Shown here: piece after piece, positions 28,605 through 40,300 of the stretch
Position numbering within the stretch: the first letter of the stretch is position 1
Layout of the letters: each line of letters begins with the position of its first letter
DNA from: Chrysophaeum taylorii
Lineage: Eukaryota; Sar; Pelagophyceae; Pelagomonadales; Pelagomonadaceae
Assembly: GCA_029834535.1 (NCBI GenBank)
Contig: JAQMWT010000077.1
Span: forward strand, 1 to 64,000
Direction: 5' to 3'
Length of the DNA stretch: 64,000 nucleotides
The notes under the pieces: generated by a model
Database searches by the model: none
What the model saw: the letters and a program-made list of their open reading frames with translations, nothing else
Told to the model about the DNA's origin: nothing
Translations under genes and position numbers: made by a program

Positions 28605-29074
28605 ATGCGTAGGTGTGTCAGCCCAATTGTGTTGTACGTCTAAATCGAATGACCAATTTGCGCCTGATCACGAGTACAATGCGACAATGTGTTTGGCGGT
28701 CGTCTACTGTACATATTTGTTGTGTGACGGTATGTGCATACCAGTTAAATTGGTTTGTGACCGAGTTGGGTCGGTCACTGGTTACATGCACTCGCATAAC
28801 CAATAAAATTAAAATTTTTCCTATACAAGCCGCGGAAACTTGTACGGGGCTTTACTTCCATTCCCCAACAAAAGACTGATTGCTCGAGAACTAATCCATT
28901 CTTCAGTCTCAAGTCACCTTGTTTTAAATAGCATGTTGATTTGTTTGGTCTTGTCAATAAGCCCACGTTTAAAATAGCGTACTGTACATAGAACCCGCAC
29001 TTGAGAAACCCTTCATTCTTATGTGTCGAATCTGTCTATCAATCCTCTAACCTATCCCTCAATAGGTCAGATTC

Positions 29075-30907
29075 ATGTCAAAACAAAAAACAATATCTAC
29101 CACGGATATCTACAAACAAGAACAAATCCTCGTTGATAAAATTAACGCAGGATTGCGTTTTCAAGATAATTCAACCAAGGTGAGCTTGCAAATTGAAGCG
29201 CTTCGCAGGCATATGACAAGTCCATATGTGGACCCGTTATTCTACTTCGATTCATATGGAGCTTACACCCGGAATGCTCCGGAATACAATTAACTTCTTG
29301 AACAAGAAGTTGATATCATCTTCGCTCAATGGAAAGCTGAACAAATTAATGATTTAAACTTACCTGATGAAGATGCCCTGCCCGAACATTTAAAGACTTG
29401 GCACGTCAACTCTTCCCATCAACTAACAGTTGATGCCCGTAATAATCTTGAACGACTTTACTACCAAGAGTCGTACAACATTATTCGTCCCGAATTAAAT
29501 GAGGATGTTAAACATGTCCTCACTTTATTAGATACCCGATTTCCTAAATCAATTGTGTATGATTCATCTTTAACTAACATGTCCTTTACAGGTCTCTCTA
29601 ATGCCGATTGGATCAAACACTGCGAAACTTATTCTGGTTTCTTGTACACATTATTTAACCTTGAGTCCCAGGAGAAGCCCGCTCTCGCTATGTGGCCTCA
29701 ACTAAAGAAAATTTATGCAATTACTGCACATCCCAATAAATTACGTGCTGTAATGCTTTTAGCCTATCATTACTATGAGACAGTGTCTTGTACAGATGTA
29801 ACTGAGCTTAAATCTCAGTTTAATCGAATGTCTCTAAATGTTAATTGGTATGCCCATTTATTTGTCGAACAACTCCTTGCCTTTCAATCTCAGGCAAAGC
29901 AATTAAATAATGATGAAGCATCAATCCAATTTAATAACTCCATAATCACTCTTAAAGCTCACGAGGAGATCTACCGTCTGTATGGTAATCCCTCGGATCA
30001 CGAGCGCTATTTTCAATCTTTATTGGAATGGTGTAAACTCTACGAGACACGCTCTGGTAACAACTCGAATCACGATCCTGAATTGTTAAAGCTAGTTGAT
30101 CCTAACGACGTTCGTCCACTATTGGAATTCTTGTTAAAGATATATAATGAGACAAAGTTTTCTTCTAACCGACGCTTGGATAAACCCGCTTCCTGGATCC
30201 CTTACATCCCTGGTACTACCGCTACCAAGCCACCTAAGGTATTATTGATGGATACTATTCATCAATCCCACGACTCTCTAAACAACGCTTACTCGTTGTT
30301 AGCCACTGTAGCTGGACAGTCTGGCTTCAACGCTCGTAAGCTTCGTAATGCAAAAGATAAAGCATCGACAATCTCACCCCGTGACACGTCGTACTATCGT
30401 TCACCCTCAAATTATAACGTCAAAGGTACCAGCTTCAATCGTCCTGTCTACTCATCTTCCTCTAACCGCAATGCACGCTCTAATATGTCTCTTATGGACC
30501 GGGCTACTTATCAAGTTGATCGTGTTCGCCACCTGTTTGGTAAATTGCAGAAAGCGAATCCCAATCCTTCCACCGACTCCAAAATGGTACAGGCGGAAAT
30601 GAAAAGCTTATTGAGCACCCTCTGGACAACCGCTTCTCAAGCTTCGACACAGTCCTTAGATCCTGATGAAGCCACCCAAGTTCATCTCTACTTATCTCGA
30701 GTTGATACTATGTCCAATACCATATCGAACCTCTTGGAAGCCGATAAGGAATCTCTTGTTTCAGAAGAAAAGTATCAAACTGAAACGCGCCCCCCAGTGA
30801 TGCGGAGCAGAGGGGGACTGCTGATACAGAGAAAATGTTCCAAACTTTCCTGTCCATTAAAGATGATGAAATCGATAACATCCCTCAGCCGCTATTGCAG
30901 CACATAA
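29075..30907 (+). CDS. Second Copia element, gag region
   Basis: Opens with MSKQKTISTTDIYKQEQ and carries the gag blocks shared with the first element: FYFDSYGAYTRNAPEYN, then YHYYETVSCTDVTELKSQFN, NWYAHLFVEQLLAFQSQ and RKLRNAKDKASTISPRDTSY. The order and spacing match 18432-21295. As a fossil it is not complete in one frame. Confidence 0.75.
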
Positions 30908-30989
30908 ATGCTAAAGCTCAGAATGCTATTGTTCGTCGTCAAGCTCGGGAAACTTCTTCGCACTCTGAGCTCCCCAGTAATTTAACCAA

Positions 30990-31824
30990 TGAAGATTGTA
31001 TAGATCCCCCTGTGTTGCTACCAAAATTAAATACTGGTTTTACACTCGTCGTTGTGCCTTCCGAACAAACGCAAAGTTTCATGACACAGTACGTGTTTGG
31101 TCAAAGCTCAACACATGCCTGTTATGCAACAATGCTTAAACTGTACAACGAGTACAATTTGCCGCTAATGACTACGCCAGGATATGCTGACACATGTGCT
31201 TCTCAACATGTAATTAACTTTAAACGTTATGCTGATCCTATCCACATCGTAAAGCTACCCGAGTCCTTATCACCTGCTATCCAGACTGCTACGGATACGC
31301 AGAGAATCACACATGCTATGATTATAAGGACCGTCATTCCCGCTCTGCCAAAGCATCCAAATGTGGGATATGTAAAGCTAGACGTTGCACTTTTTCTACC
31401 CAAGCAAAACGACCATAACGATCCCGATCTGCACATCATCAGTATGACTCAATGGGGAGAAGATAAACTTGGTATACACCTGTATGGAGTTGAATTTAAA
31501 GGACAATCATCTATCCGGAGTAAAATTGATGATAATGTCAAGATTACTTTGTTTAGACTCAGCAACCTGTTGCCAACTCGACCAGTTTACTCGCTACAAC
31601 AAGCAAAAGCGCGTAAAATGGAGCTTCGCTCACTACAGTTCAGACTATGTGCTTTTAATGAACAACGCGAAATGCTCAAACTATATTCCACCCTCATGGA
31701 ACGAGTAATTTACGTCCCATGGCTTAAAACCATCCTGGAGTCAATGCATTCGCAGCCGCCTTACATACGCAAGCATTTCCCACCCTGTATGACGCAAGGT
31801 TACAACACGTTTGCTCCACAGTAA
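30990..31824 (+). CDS. Second Copia element, aspartic protease region
   Basis: TPGYADTCASQHVINFKRYA carries the catalytic Asp in D-T-C-A; the first element has D-S-C-A. It is followed by AIQTATDTQRITHAMI and NVGYVKLDVALFLP, matching the first element's VIQTATGQQRASHMM and VGYVKIDFALCL. Cys replacing the normally invariant Gly in both elements suggests a family trait. Confidence 0.7.
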
Positions 31825-31834
31825 CTTCATCTAC

Positions 31835-32290
31835 TAGCCCACGAATACCTACAGTAACTTGCTTTGCTCTGGGATGTCCACTCCTGCATTCTTGGCTTGC
31901 GCTTCTAATGACTTGCAAATCAACATCAACGTTAAAGTTCTTGTTGAGAGCGACGACAATATCACGCACATGCTACGAAGACGTTTTGGTAATTCCATCG
32001 AAGTTTTCCCATCCTTACCTAAGTTTTTGACATATCTCCATCGAGCATCGGACGTTGAACGTGCACGATACTACACTGACATAGTGGAATTGACATCACC
32101 ATGCACAAATCGCAACATAATCAATGGGAGATCCATTTCCACCTTCGAGCGCGATATGGATGATTCTTGTTCCCAAGTGCTCTAAGTGTACTTGAGCTTT
32201 TAAAGCCGCTCGTTCTCTTCATCGAAATGACTCCACCACACTCCGCATCATACGAAGATCATATACGAGTTGCCAATCTCATCTTCAACG
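31835..32290 (+). CDS. Second Copia element, N-terminal part of C5-methyltransferase domain
   Basis: LCSGMSTPAFLACASNDLQ (motif I), NVKVLVESDDNITHMLRRRF (motif II region), DIVELTSPCTNRN (motif IV with the catalytic Cys) and, further on, a block FIEMTPPHS with HIRVANLIF that matches LLAEMTPP and HITVANLIY of the first element. The rest is missing because the right inverted-repeat arm starts here. Its presence in a diverged family member shows the domain is old in this family. Confidence 0.8.
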
Positions 32291-32363
32291 ATGATGATGA
32301 TGATGATATGGATGGAGTAAAATAAAGCGCCCGCGCTCGCGTCTCGTGCTAGAAACAGGATGA

Positions 32364-33546
32364 TTAGAAGGCTGCTGCTGCGGGTCGAAAATTATTGTTC
32401 ACAATGTTGTTGTTGTTGTTGTTGAGGGTGAAGAGGCGAGTGGTGTTGGTCAAGGCGGGCTTGTTGAGGAGGACTTCGGAGAGGATGCTGTCGGTTGGCC
32501 GCCCTGCTGTGGTGCAGAGGTCAAAGTCGAGCTGGTCATGATGGCGAAGAGCTGGGCGTAGGCAGGCGGACGCGGAAGCCGCCGCGGTTGAGATCGGGAG
32601 AGGTCGACGATGAGGGAGGCGAAGGCGGTGAAGACGCCAACAAGGACCGAAAAGAGAGTCTGAGCTGGAGGGGTCCACGAAGCGCAAGACCTGATCCGAC
32701 TCGAGGAGGTACGATACGAGGATGGAAAGGGAGAGGAAGGCGAGGACGGCGTAGTGATGGGCGGATAGGTCGCCGCCTGTAAGGCGAGTCGGTAGGAGCG
32801 GTGGTTCGAGAGCGAGGCGATGAGAGGGTGGGCCGTCGCGGGCACGGGCTCGCTGCGCTTTGTCGAATCGTCGACGGAATGCAGGAGCGCGGCGAGGGGC
32901 GCGAGCTCGTTATCGGTGACGCGTCTCGTCTCGAGAGTTCTGGTGGTCGTGCCCGGTTTCGCCTCGAGGATGAGGCGCGAGACGTAGTCGCGGAGGAGCG
33001 CCGTCGAGGGCGGCGGGCTGGTCGACGCCTCGCGCGAGCTTGAAGTCGTCGTCGTCGAGCGCGTTGACGGCCGCGCGCAACAACTCGAGGTCGCAGAGCT
33101 CGGAGTTAAGGCGCTCGCGGACCTCGAGCTGGCGGTCGCAGGCTCGAGATGGTTGTCGCGGCCACGGTCCCGAGGGCGATGGCGATGGAGGGCATGACGA
33201 CGCCGTTGACGAGCGGCGCTAGAATTTCGATCTCGTAAGCGTTGCCATCAATCGACAGCCAGTTCCGTCCCCCGAACAAATCGAGGGCTTCGCGCGTCTC
33301 GCGGGCGACGAACTCGTACGACGCGAACGCGAGCGTCGGCATCACGAACGGCAACGCGGCGAGCGTCGCGTCGAAGGTTCGCGTTTGGGCTTCGAGATCC
33401 TGTCGCGTGGCCTCGAGCTGGGCCTCGTCCATTGGGAGGACGCATTCCTCGTCCACCCGCGACCAGACCCTTCGACCCACGACCCGAGGTCCCTGGGGCG
33501 CGAACCCGAACACAACGGGGATCACGACTACCACCCATGGGGCCAT
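32364..33546 (-). pseudogene. DUF4239-like membrane protein, right copy (frameshifted)
   Basis: Same gene as 7397-8590. The first 130 codons, including the signal peptide and FAPQ motif, are open (33546-33150 or so); after SIAIALGTVAATTISSL the frame is lost, and several further shifts follow up to the stop near 32364. Either decay after duplication or unpolished sequence; the indel-rich pattern with few substitutions favours the latter. Confidence 0.7.
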
Positions 33547-33562
33547 GATCGGCCGCTTTCAG

Positions 33563-35188
33563 CGCTTTATCATCAAGCGTTTTTTCTCTTCTTCTTTTCT
33601 TATTCTTCTTCTTCTTGGCGGGGTTGAAGTCAACAATCGGGGGCGCCGCTCATCACTGTCTTCTTCTTCTTCTTTTCTTCTTTTCTTGGTGCTGACCTTG
33701 GGCGTGGGACCGCGGGAGCGCCTCGTACGTTCGCAGCTCGACCTCCTCGCGGTCCATGTTCCATCGCTCCACCTCTTGCCAGGCGACATCGATCGACGGC
33801 ACGATGGCGAGGGTGCGGCGGCGCGGGCGGCGATGTGGGTAACGCGGTTGCTGTCGACGCAGAGTAACGCCCACAAGAGCGGCGCGGTAGCATCGCGTTC
33901 GTCCTCGAGGCGCCGGCACCGCTCGACCGCCGCCTCGAGCGCCTGCCGGGAGGCCTCGAGCTCGGCCAGACGCGCAGAACGCTCGAATGCCAGCGCGTCG
34001 GCGCTCGGCGAGCCGCGCGACGAGGTCGCACCCGCGGCGCTCGGCGCGTGCGGCGCGCGCGGTCTGCGCTGCGCCCTCGGCCGCACGTCTCTCGCTCGAC
34101 GCCGAGGCCGCGGCGAACGAGGCCTCGCCCGCCGCGGCGCGTCGCGTCGCGCTCTGCACGTCGGCGTCGTGCTTGGCAAAGGCCATCGCGCACAGCTCGG
34201 CGGCGTCGAGCGCCGAGGGTGGAGGCTGTCTCGCGGCGACAACCCGATTGGCAACAGCGGCGTCCTCCCCGTCGGCCGGGCCTGGCGTCTTCAGAAACTG
34301 CCTCAGACCAGCAAGCACGTGTTGGTTCTCGGTCGCGGCCTCGACGAAGTGATTTTCGGTGAAAAATCGTAGCTCGGCCTCGAGTTCCCAGCTGCGCGAC
34401 GAGGGCGCCCGTGACGTCGTCGTACTTCTTCTCGAGCTCGCCAAGGTGTTCGGCCGTCAGGTCGAGGCTGGCGCTGTAATGGTCGTTGCGCGCCCTCGCC
34501 GCCTCGAGCTCGTGGACGAGGTACGACCTCGCGTCTCTTTCGTAGTCTCGGAGCGACGTCGAGTCGGACAGGTAGCGCACGACGTTGCGGTAGTCGCGCT
34601 CCTTGCGCACCTTGAGTTCGACGTGCTTGACGGCCGCCTCCTTGGCCTCGACCCCCGCATGAGCCCTCGACGTCCTCGGCTCGGCGAGGTTCGTCGCCGC
34701 GCGACCGCGCGTGCCGCGGTACGTAGTGGCCTAAACACGGTCGCGCCCCCGCCCACAAAAGTCGCGCGCCGCCGCCACAACTGTAACGTAAACGCGCGAG
34801 GGTTGAAGCGCGCTGACCTCAGTGGCTGGCCTTCGACGCGCAAATACTCGAATAAGATGCCGTCCCACATCATGTCGAGCGCGCGCATGTGCGCCTTCTC
34901 GGTCGACCCCAACCGCATCCCCTCCTCGTCGATGTAGCGCATGATTCCCGCCTTCTTCTCGGCGTGCGTCCCGACCTCGCACTCGGCGACGAGCCCGAGC
35001 GACCCACACAACGACCCCAGCTCTGCGGGGTTGTGCATGTCTAACAACGTCGAGAGTCCGAGCCGCAAGTTGGCCCTCATGCGCTTCTCCTCCTCGACCA
35101 GGGGGTCCACGACGCTTGCCTGCGCGAACTTTGAGAACTTGAGCTTGAGGCGCGCGGCAGCCGCCGCAGCGTCATCATCGCCCGGCAT
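33563..35188 (-). pseudogene. Alanine-rich coiled-coil protein, right copy (frameshifted)
   Basis: Copy of 5742-7370, open from MPGDDDAAAAAARLKL (35188) for about 160 codons, then carrying several small indels that move the frame back and forth; all three frames hold pieces of the left protein. The lysine-rich 3' microsatellite is shortened relative to the left copy. Confidence 0.7.
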
Positions 35189-35263
35189 GAAGGGCGTTAC
35201 GGATGACGTGGAAAGAGGCCAAACCTCAACGAAACTGACGACCCGACGTCGGGGAGGGTTCGC

Positions 35264-36893
35264 GATGGCTGATCAACAACAACAAGATGAGGAGTCCCCG
35301 ATGTCGGGGATGGTGTCGGGCCTCGCGCGGACGCTGCTCCTCGTGACGGTCGTGAACATGATGCTCCGGGGCTCGGTCGTCAACGAGGCGCCAGGGGAGG
35401 AAACGCGGCGTCACCATTCTGTGAGGAGCGCGTGGCGAGGCGGTGAAAGGCTCGAGTTGTCGGTGTACTTGTCGGCGAGCGAGACGTTGATGGGCGACGA
35501 GCCGTTGTGGTGGCGCGAGGCTGCGCTGCGGAACGACTTTTCCAAGTCAAACGCGCGCGAGCGAGTGTTCGAGTTTGGTCCGTCTCACGAGGTCGTGGGT
35601 CGCGCGTGGCGTAACCAGAGCGTCTTCGCACACGCCGTGCTGCGGCTCGAGGACGCTCTTGGCGACGACGACCCCAAGGTCGCCGCCAAGACGACGGTCG
35701 AGCTCACCAAGTTTCTGCCGCTCGAGAAGCAGAGAGCGGCGCGCTCGCTCCTCGCGAGCGAGACCGACCCGCCGGAGCGAGAACGACGGCAACGTCGGCG
35801 TCGTCGTGCATTGGAAGCCAACCCTCCGCGTCAGACTCGTTGCGCTCCCCAAGGACTTCGGGGCGGCGTGCCGCCCCAGGTGAAGGAGCTCGTGACGGTC
35901 GAGGACGGCTTGGTGTATCCGCTCGTGTGCGTCGACGAGTTTTGGCTCACGCGCCGGGATTACGCGCCCGTCAACGACACCCTCGCGGCCGTCGCGCTCA
36001 CGGCCTCCTACGACACCATTGGCTTCATAAAATGGCAGCTCCAGCACTCCCTCGAGCAGCAGTGGGCGACGCAGCGGGATATGGGACTCGCGAAGGACGG
36101 CGAGACCGACGTCGTCCGCGAGGTCCTCGCGAATACTAAGCCCTGGCTCCTCGCCCTCACGGCTGTCGTCTCGATCTTGCACATGGTCTTCGAGATGTTG
36201 ACGGTGAAAAATAGCGTCACCTTCTGGCGCGAAAAGAAGGACTTGGTCGGCATCTCGGCCAGGACCATCGCCGTCAACTGCGTCATGCAGCTCGTCATCC
36301 TCCTCTACCTCCTCGACAACGAGACGTCTTGATGGTCATTCTCTCCAACGTCATCGGACTCGCGACGGAGGCCTGGAAACTCACCAAGGCCGTCGCCTTG
36401 GAGAGCCCCGGGCACCGCCTTTGGCTTCGTCCTGCGGATAGAGGAACATTATTCGAAGTCGCCGACCGCCGAGTACGACCAAATTGCTACCTCCCATCTC
36501 GCTTTCGCCGTGGTTCCCTTGATCTTTGGGTTTTCGGCCTACTCGCTCGTCACCGGCACGCACAAGGGTTGGTACTCCTGGCTCGTCTCCACCGGCGTCG
36601 GCTTCATCTATGCCTTTGGCTTCGTCGCCCTTACGCCGCAGATCTACATCAACTACCGTCTCAAGTCCGTCGCCCACCTGCCCTGGCGCTCCATGGTCTA
36701 CAAGGCTCTCAACACCTTCATCGACGACCTCTTCGTCTTCATCATTCCCCAGCCCTTCCTCTACCGCCTCGCCTGCTTCCGCGATGACATCATCTTCCTC
36801 ATCACGCTCTACCAACGTTACATCTACGGCGTCGACAAGTCCCGCGCCAACGAGTTTGGCCAGACCTTCGACCAACTCGCCGCCACGACTGCG

Positions 36894-36924
<31 letters not shown>

Positions 36925-37010
36925 TGGGTCCGCAACCACCCAAACCGGACGACGACGACGACGACGACGATGATGATGATGATGATGACGAACCGGCGAG
37001 CGCACAATGA
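35264..37010 (+). pseudogene. CLPTM1 family membrane protein, right copy (frameshifted)
   Basis: Copy of 3914-5665. Compared with the left copy, the frame is disturbed near 35775-35870 (after LLASETDPP), near 36331 (one G missing in the codons for NETSWM) and near 36402 (two bases missing before the PGTAFGF segment). The intervening and final blocks read the same, including the poly-Ser/poly-Asp C-terminus. A functional product is unlikely if these indels are real. Confidence 0.75.
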
Positions 37011-37359
37011 ATGAATGAATAAATGCAATATATGTGTGGCGAGCACACGCTACCGTAATAATGCAGTAGTATGAGTCTCGCGTCCTCACCGAGGCTTTGG
37101 TGGTGGTTTAGCGCGCCCTATTTCTAAAATATATTCGAGCGAGCGAGCGAGCGAGCGAGCGAGCGAGGTGGTGATGATCCTTCATTCATTCCGGGTGGGT
37201 GCGCAACAATGGCGATTAGGATTCCTCGCCGGTCGGAGGTTTCACGAAATGCGACGGATGGTCGAGAAAGCAGAGATTTTTTTCATGATGGGGAGGAGAG
37301 TTATAATAAGAAACAAAAAGTCATCTAGGGTTATGAAAAAATACTGTCCTCGCTTCAAG

Positions 37360-40300
37360 ATGATGAAGCGATATTGTTTTCTGCTGGTCTTCGGATCCGC
37401 GGCGGGCTACCAGGGCGTCGCGGGCACGCTGAGGTCAGCGCGCGATGCCGTGCTGCGTGCGCAGTCGTTCGTGCCAACACCGCCAATCGCTCCCACAGGC
37501 GACGTTGCCGCCGTCGAGCAAGCAACGGACGTGCAACGCGTTGCCCGCGATGCCGCTGGCGTGTCGTCGGTTTTGGGATGGCTGCGCGCGCAACCCAGCA
37601 CCGCGCGAAGGCGGATACAGGGCGGTATCGCATCCGTGGACGACATCGTCGAGCTGCGGCGGTCGTCCGGCGGCGTCGAATTGTCGACAACGATATCGAG
37701 CGGCGATGGCTTTCACGACGCAAAGCGTCGCGCCCTCGACGCGCTCGCGCGTTGCGTGTGCTCCGAGGCGCCGCCGCCGTCGCGGCTTCCGCGAGTCGCA
37801 GACGACGCGGCAGCATGGGACCTCGAGGGCGCGGCCCTCGAAGATCTCGGGTGGGCTCTCGCGGCGGCGGCCGAAGAAGGCGAGGGCCTAGAAGCGCAGG
37901 ACGCGTCGCGCAACGACGACGGCAGTTTTGTGTGCTCGTTTTCGTGCGGGACCGAACTGCGGCTCGGAGCACGAGGGTTGCTCTCGGTGTCGTCGCCAAA
38001 CCCTGACGCGCGAGCCGCGATCGAAAACATCGTCGCCGAGTTGTGCGCGGTTCCGGTCGTCGAGAGGTGCGGTGCCGCCCCGCCGGGGATAAAACAAATC
38101 CCGGCGCACAGGCAACCGACTGCGGGCGCGGCCTGGGCGACGGCAGTCATCGACGAGCTCGTGCGCTGCGGCGTCGACAGGTTTGTCGCGTGTCCCGGGT
38201 CTCGATCGACGCCGCTCGCGCTGGCCGCCCGTCGTGCGTCGCGCTCGATTTTAGCCTTTTATCGAGACGGCGGCGGTAGGTCACCCGCGCGCGAGTAAAA
38301 AGCTCGTGAGCCACCCTATTCTTTCGTATCGGGAAGGAAGAAAGAAACGAGCCCTCTTCTCGCGCGAATTAGGTGGTGATCCACGACGAGCGCGCGGCCG
38401 GTTTTTTCGCGTGGGTTGCTCGTGTACTTCGGGATAATAATATCTCGCCGCCGCCGCCGCAGGCTCGGTCACGGACGCGCCGCCGGAACTTCGGTCGCTG
38501 CGGTGAGTGGGTGATCTATCTCGAGATAAATAGTATCACGGCCGGCCGGCCGGTCCGTCGTTAATCGATCGATCTCGATCGACCTTCAGGTGATCACGAC
38601 CTCCGGGACGGCCGCCTTGAACTTGCTGCCCGCGGCGGCGGAGGCTACCGAAGACGGCGTGCCTCTCGTGCTGCTCACGGCAGACAGGCCCGCCGAAGTT
38701 CGGGGCGTCGGTGCGGAGATAAATAACGAAAAAAAACGACGTCGTATAATTCGTAGGCGCGGACCAGGCCCTCTCGTCACAGCGCAGCCTGCTCGACGGC
38801 TTGGGTCCTACGGCTGCCAAGTGGTCGCGCGATCTCGGGCCGGCCGACGAGCGAGTTAATTAGTGTTGTTACTTCGACGCGCGAAAACGACGACCGACGA
38901 CGACGCGCAGTCGCGTCGCGATGCTCGGCGAGCTCGCGGAGATCTCCCGCGGCGTCTTGGCCGCGAAATCCCGGCGCATGCCCGCGCACTTCAACATGGC
39001 CTTTCGCGAGAATCTCGCTCCCCGCAGAGGTGGACGCCTCGGTTTCTCGCTTCGTTCATTTTCGCGCAGGTCCCGTTCGCGGGTCGTCGGCCGGCGCGCG
39101 CGGGTTTGGCCACGCCCGAGCCGATCACCCCGCGCGCGTGGGGGAGTGGGATCGCGCGTGCGTGCGCGGGGCGAAGTTTCTCAAGTGGGACCGCGGCTGC
39201 AAGCCGCTCGTGTCGGAAGGAGCGCTCGGCGAGCAAACGGGCGCGGAAGACGCGTTGTTGTGGGAAACGATCGATCGCGCCGCTTTCGGCGTCGTCTTGG
39301 TCGGGCGGATCGTCGAGTCGGCGGCGGAGCGGGCAGCAGCGATATGGCTCGTGACCGAGGTGCTCCGCGACTGGACGGTCGTCCACTGCGACCCGCAGTC
39401 GGGGATCCGCGCGGAGATCGGATGCGTTCAAAGACCGGGCGTCGTCTTTGCCGAGCCGCTCGTCGCTCGGGCGGTCGCGCCCGACGTCGTGCTCCAGATT
39501 GGCGCGTCATTCGTGCTGCCTCCGGCGGTGCGCGCGTGGCTCGACGCGGCCTTCGACGCGGGCGCCGAAAAATTATCGCGGCGACGGCGCTCGACGGCCA
39601 CGAGACGCGCGTCGACGACGACGGCGCGGCGACCTTTCGGTTTCGCGGCTCGGTAACGGCATTCGCCGAGACGTTGAGCGCGAGACGACGACGACGACGA
39701 CGACGACAAGGCACAACAAGTAGCTTGACGACGGGCGTCCTCTCTCGGGCGGCCGAGGCCGCCGTGCGTAGCGCCGTTTTGGACTCTCCCGAGCTCACCG
39801 AACCGGCGGTCGCGCGGCTGACGACGGCGGCGTGCGCCGCCGAGGCGGCCGGTTGTTCGCGTCCAACTCGATGCCGATTCGAGACGTCGACGCCTACGGC
39901 GTGCCCATCGCGGCCGCGGCGAACCGCGGCCTCGCCGGCATCGACGGCATCCTCGCGACGGCCGCGGGCTACGCGTCGGCCGGCAGCGGCGCGACGCCCG
40001 TCTTTCTCCTCGTCGGCGACCAAGCGCTGCTGCACGACCTCAGTTCGCTTCGGATCCTGGCGGACCAGAAAGAACGAGGTCGTATTTTCAAGGTCATCCT
40101 CGTCAACAACAACGGCGGCGCCATCTTCTCGTTCCTGCCGGTTTCTGACCTCGACGCCGACGACGCGCTCGACGAGGAAACCGAATTCGAGCCTTTGTTC
40201 GGGGCGCCGCACCGAGCCGACTTCCAAGCGCTCGCCGCCGGTTTCGGTCTCCTCGGCGGCTTCGCGCGGTGCTCGACGCGGGCCGCCCTCGAAAGCGCCC

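Larger units (their letters stand above)
28367..32291 (+). mobile_element. Second Copia-family element, diverged and truncated at its 3' side
   Basis: Plus-strand relative of the 9896-22040 element. Recognisable parts: a candidate 5' LTR (28367-28590, inferred only from TGGAG...CTCCA ends and the adjoining primer site), the same initiator-tRNA-Met half-tRNA primer site (28591-28604), gag (from 29075), protease (about 30990-31600) and the start of the methyltransferase domain (31835-32290). Protein-level similarity to the first element is moderate, so the two are old family members rather than recent copies. It is broken: everything 3' of the methyltransferase start is missing because the right arm of the inverted repeat begins inside a GAT run, and there are a few further breaks. 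Confidence 0.8.
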
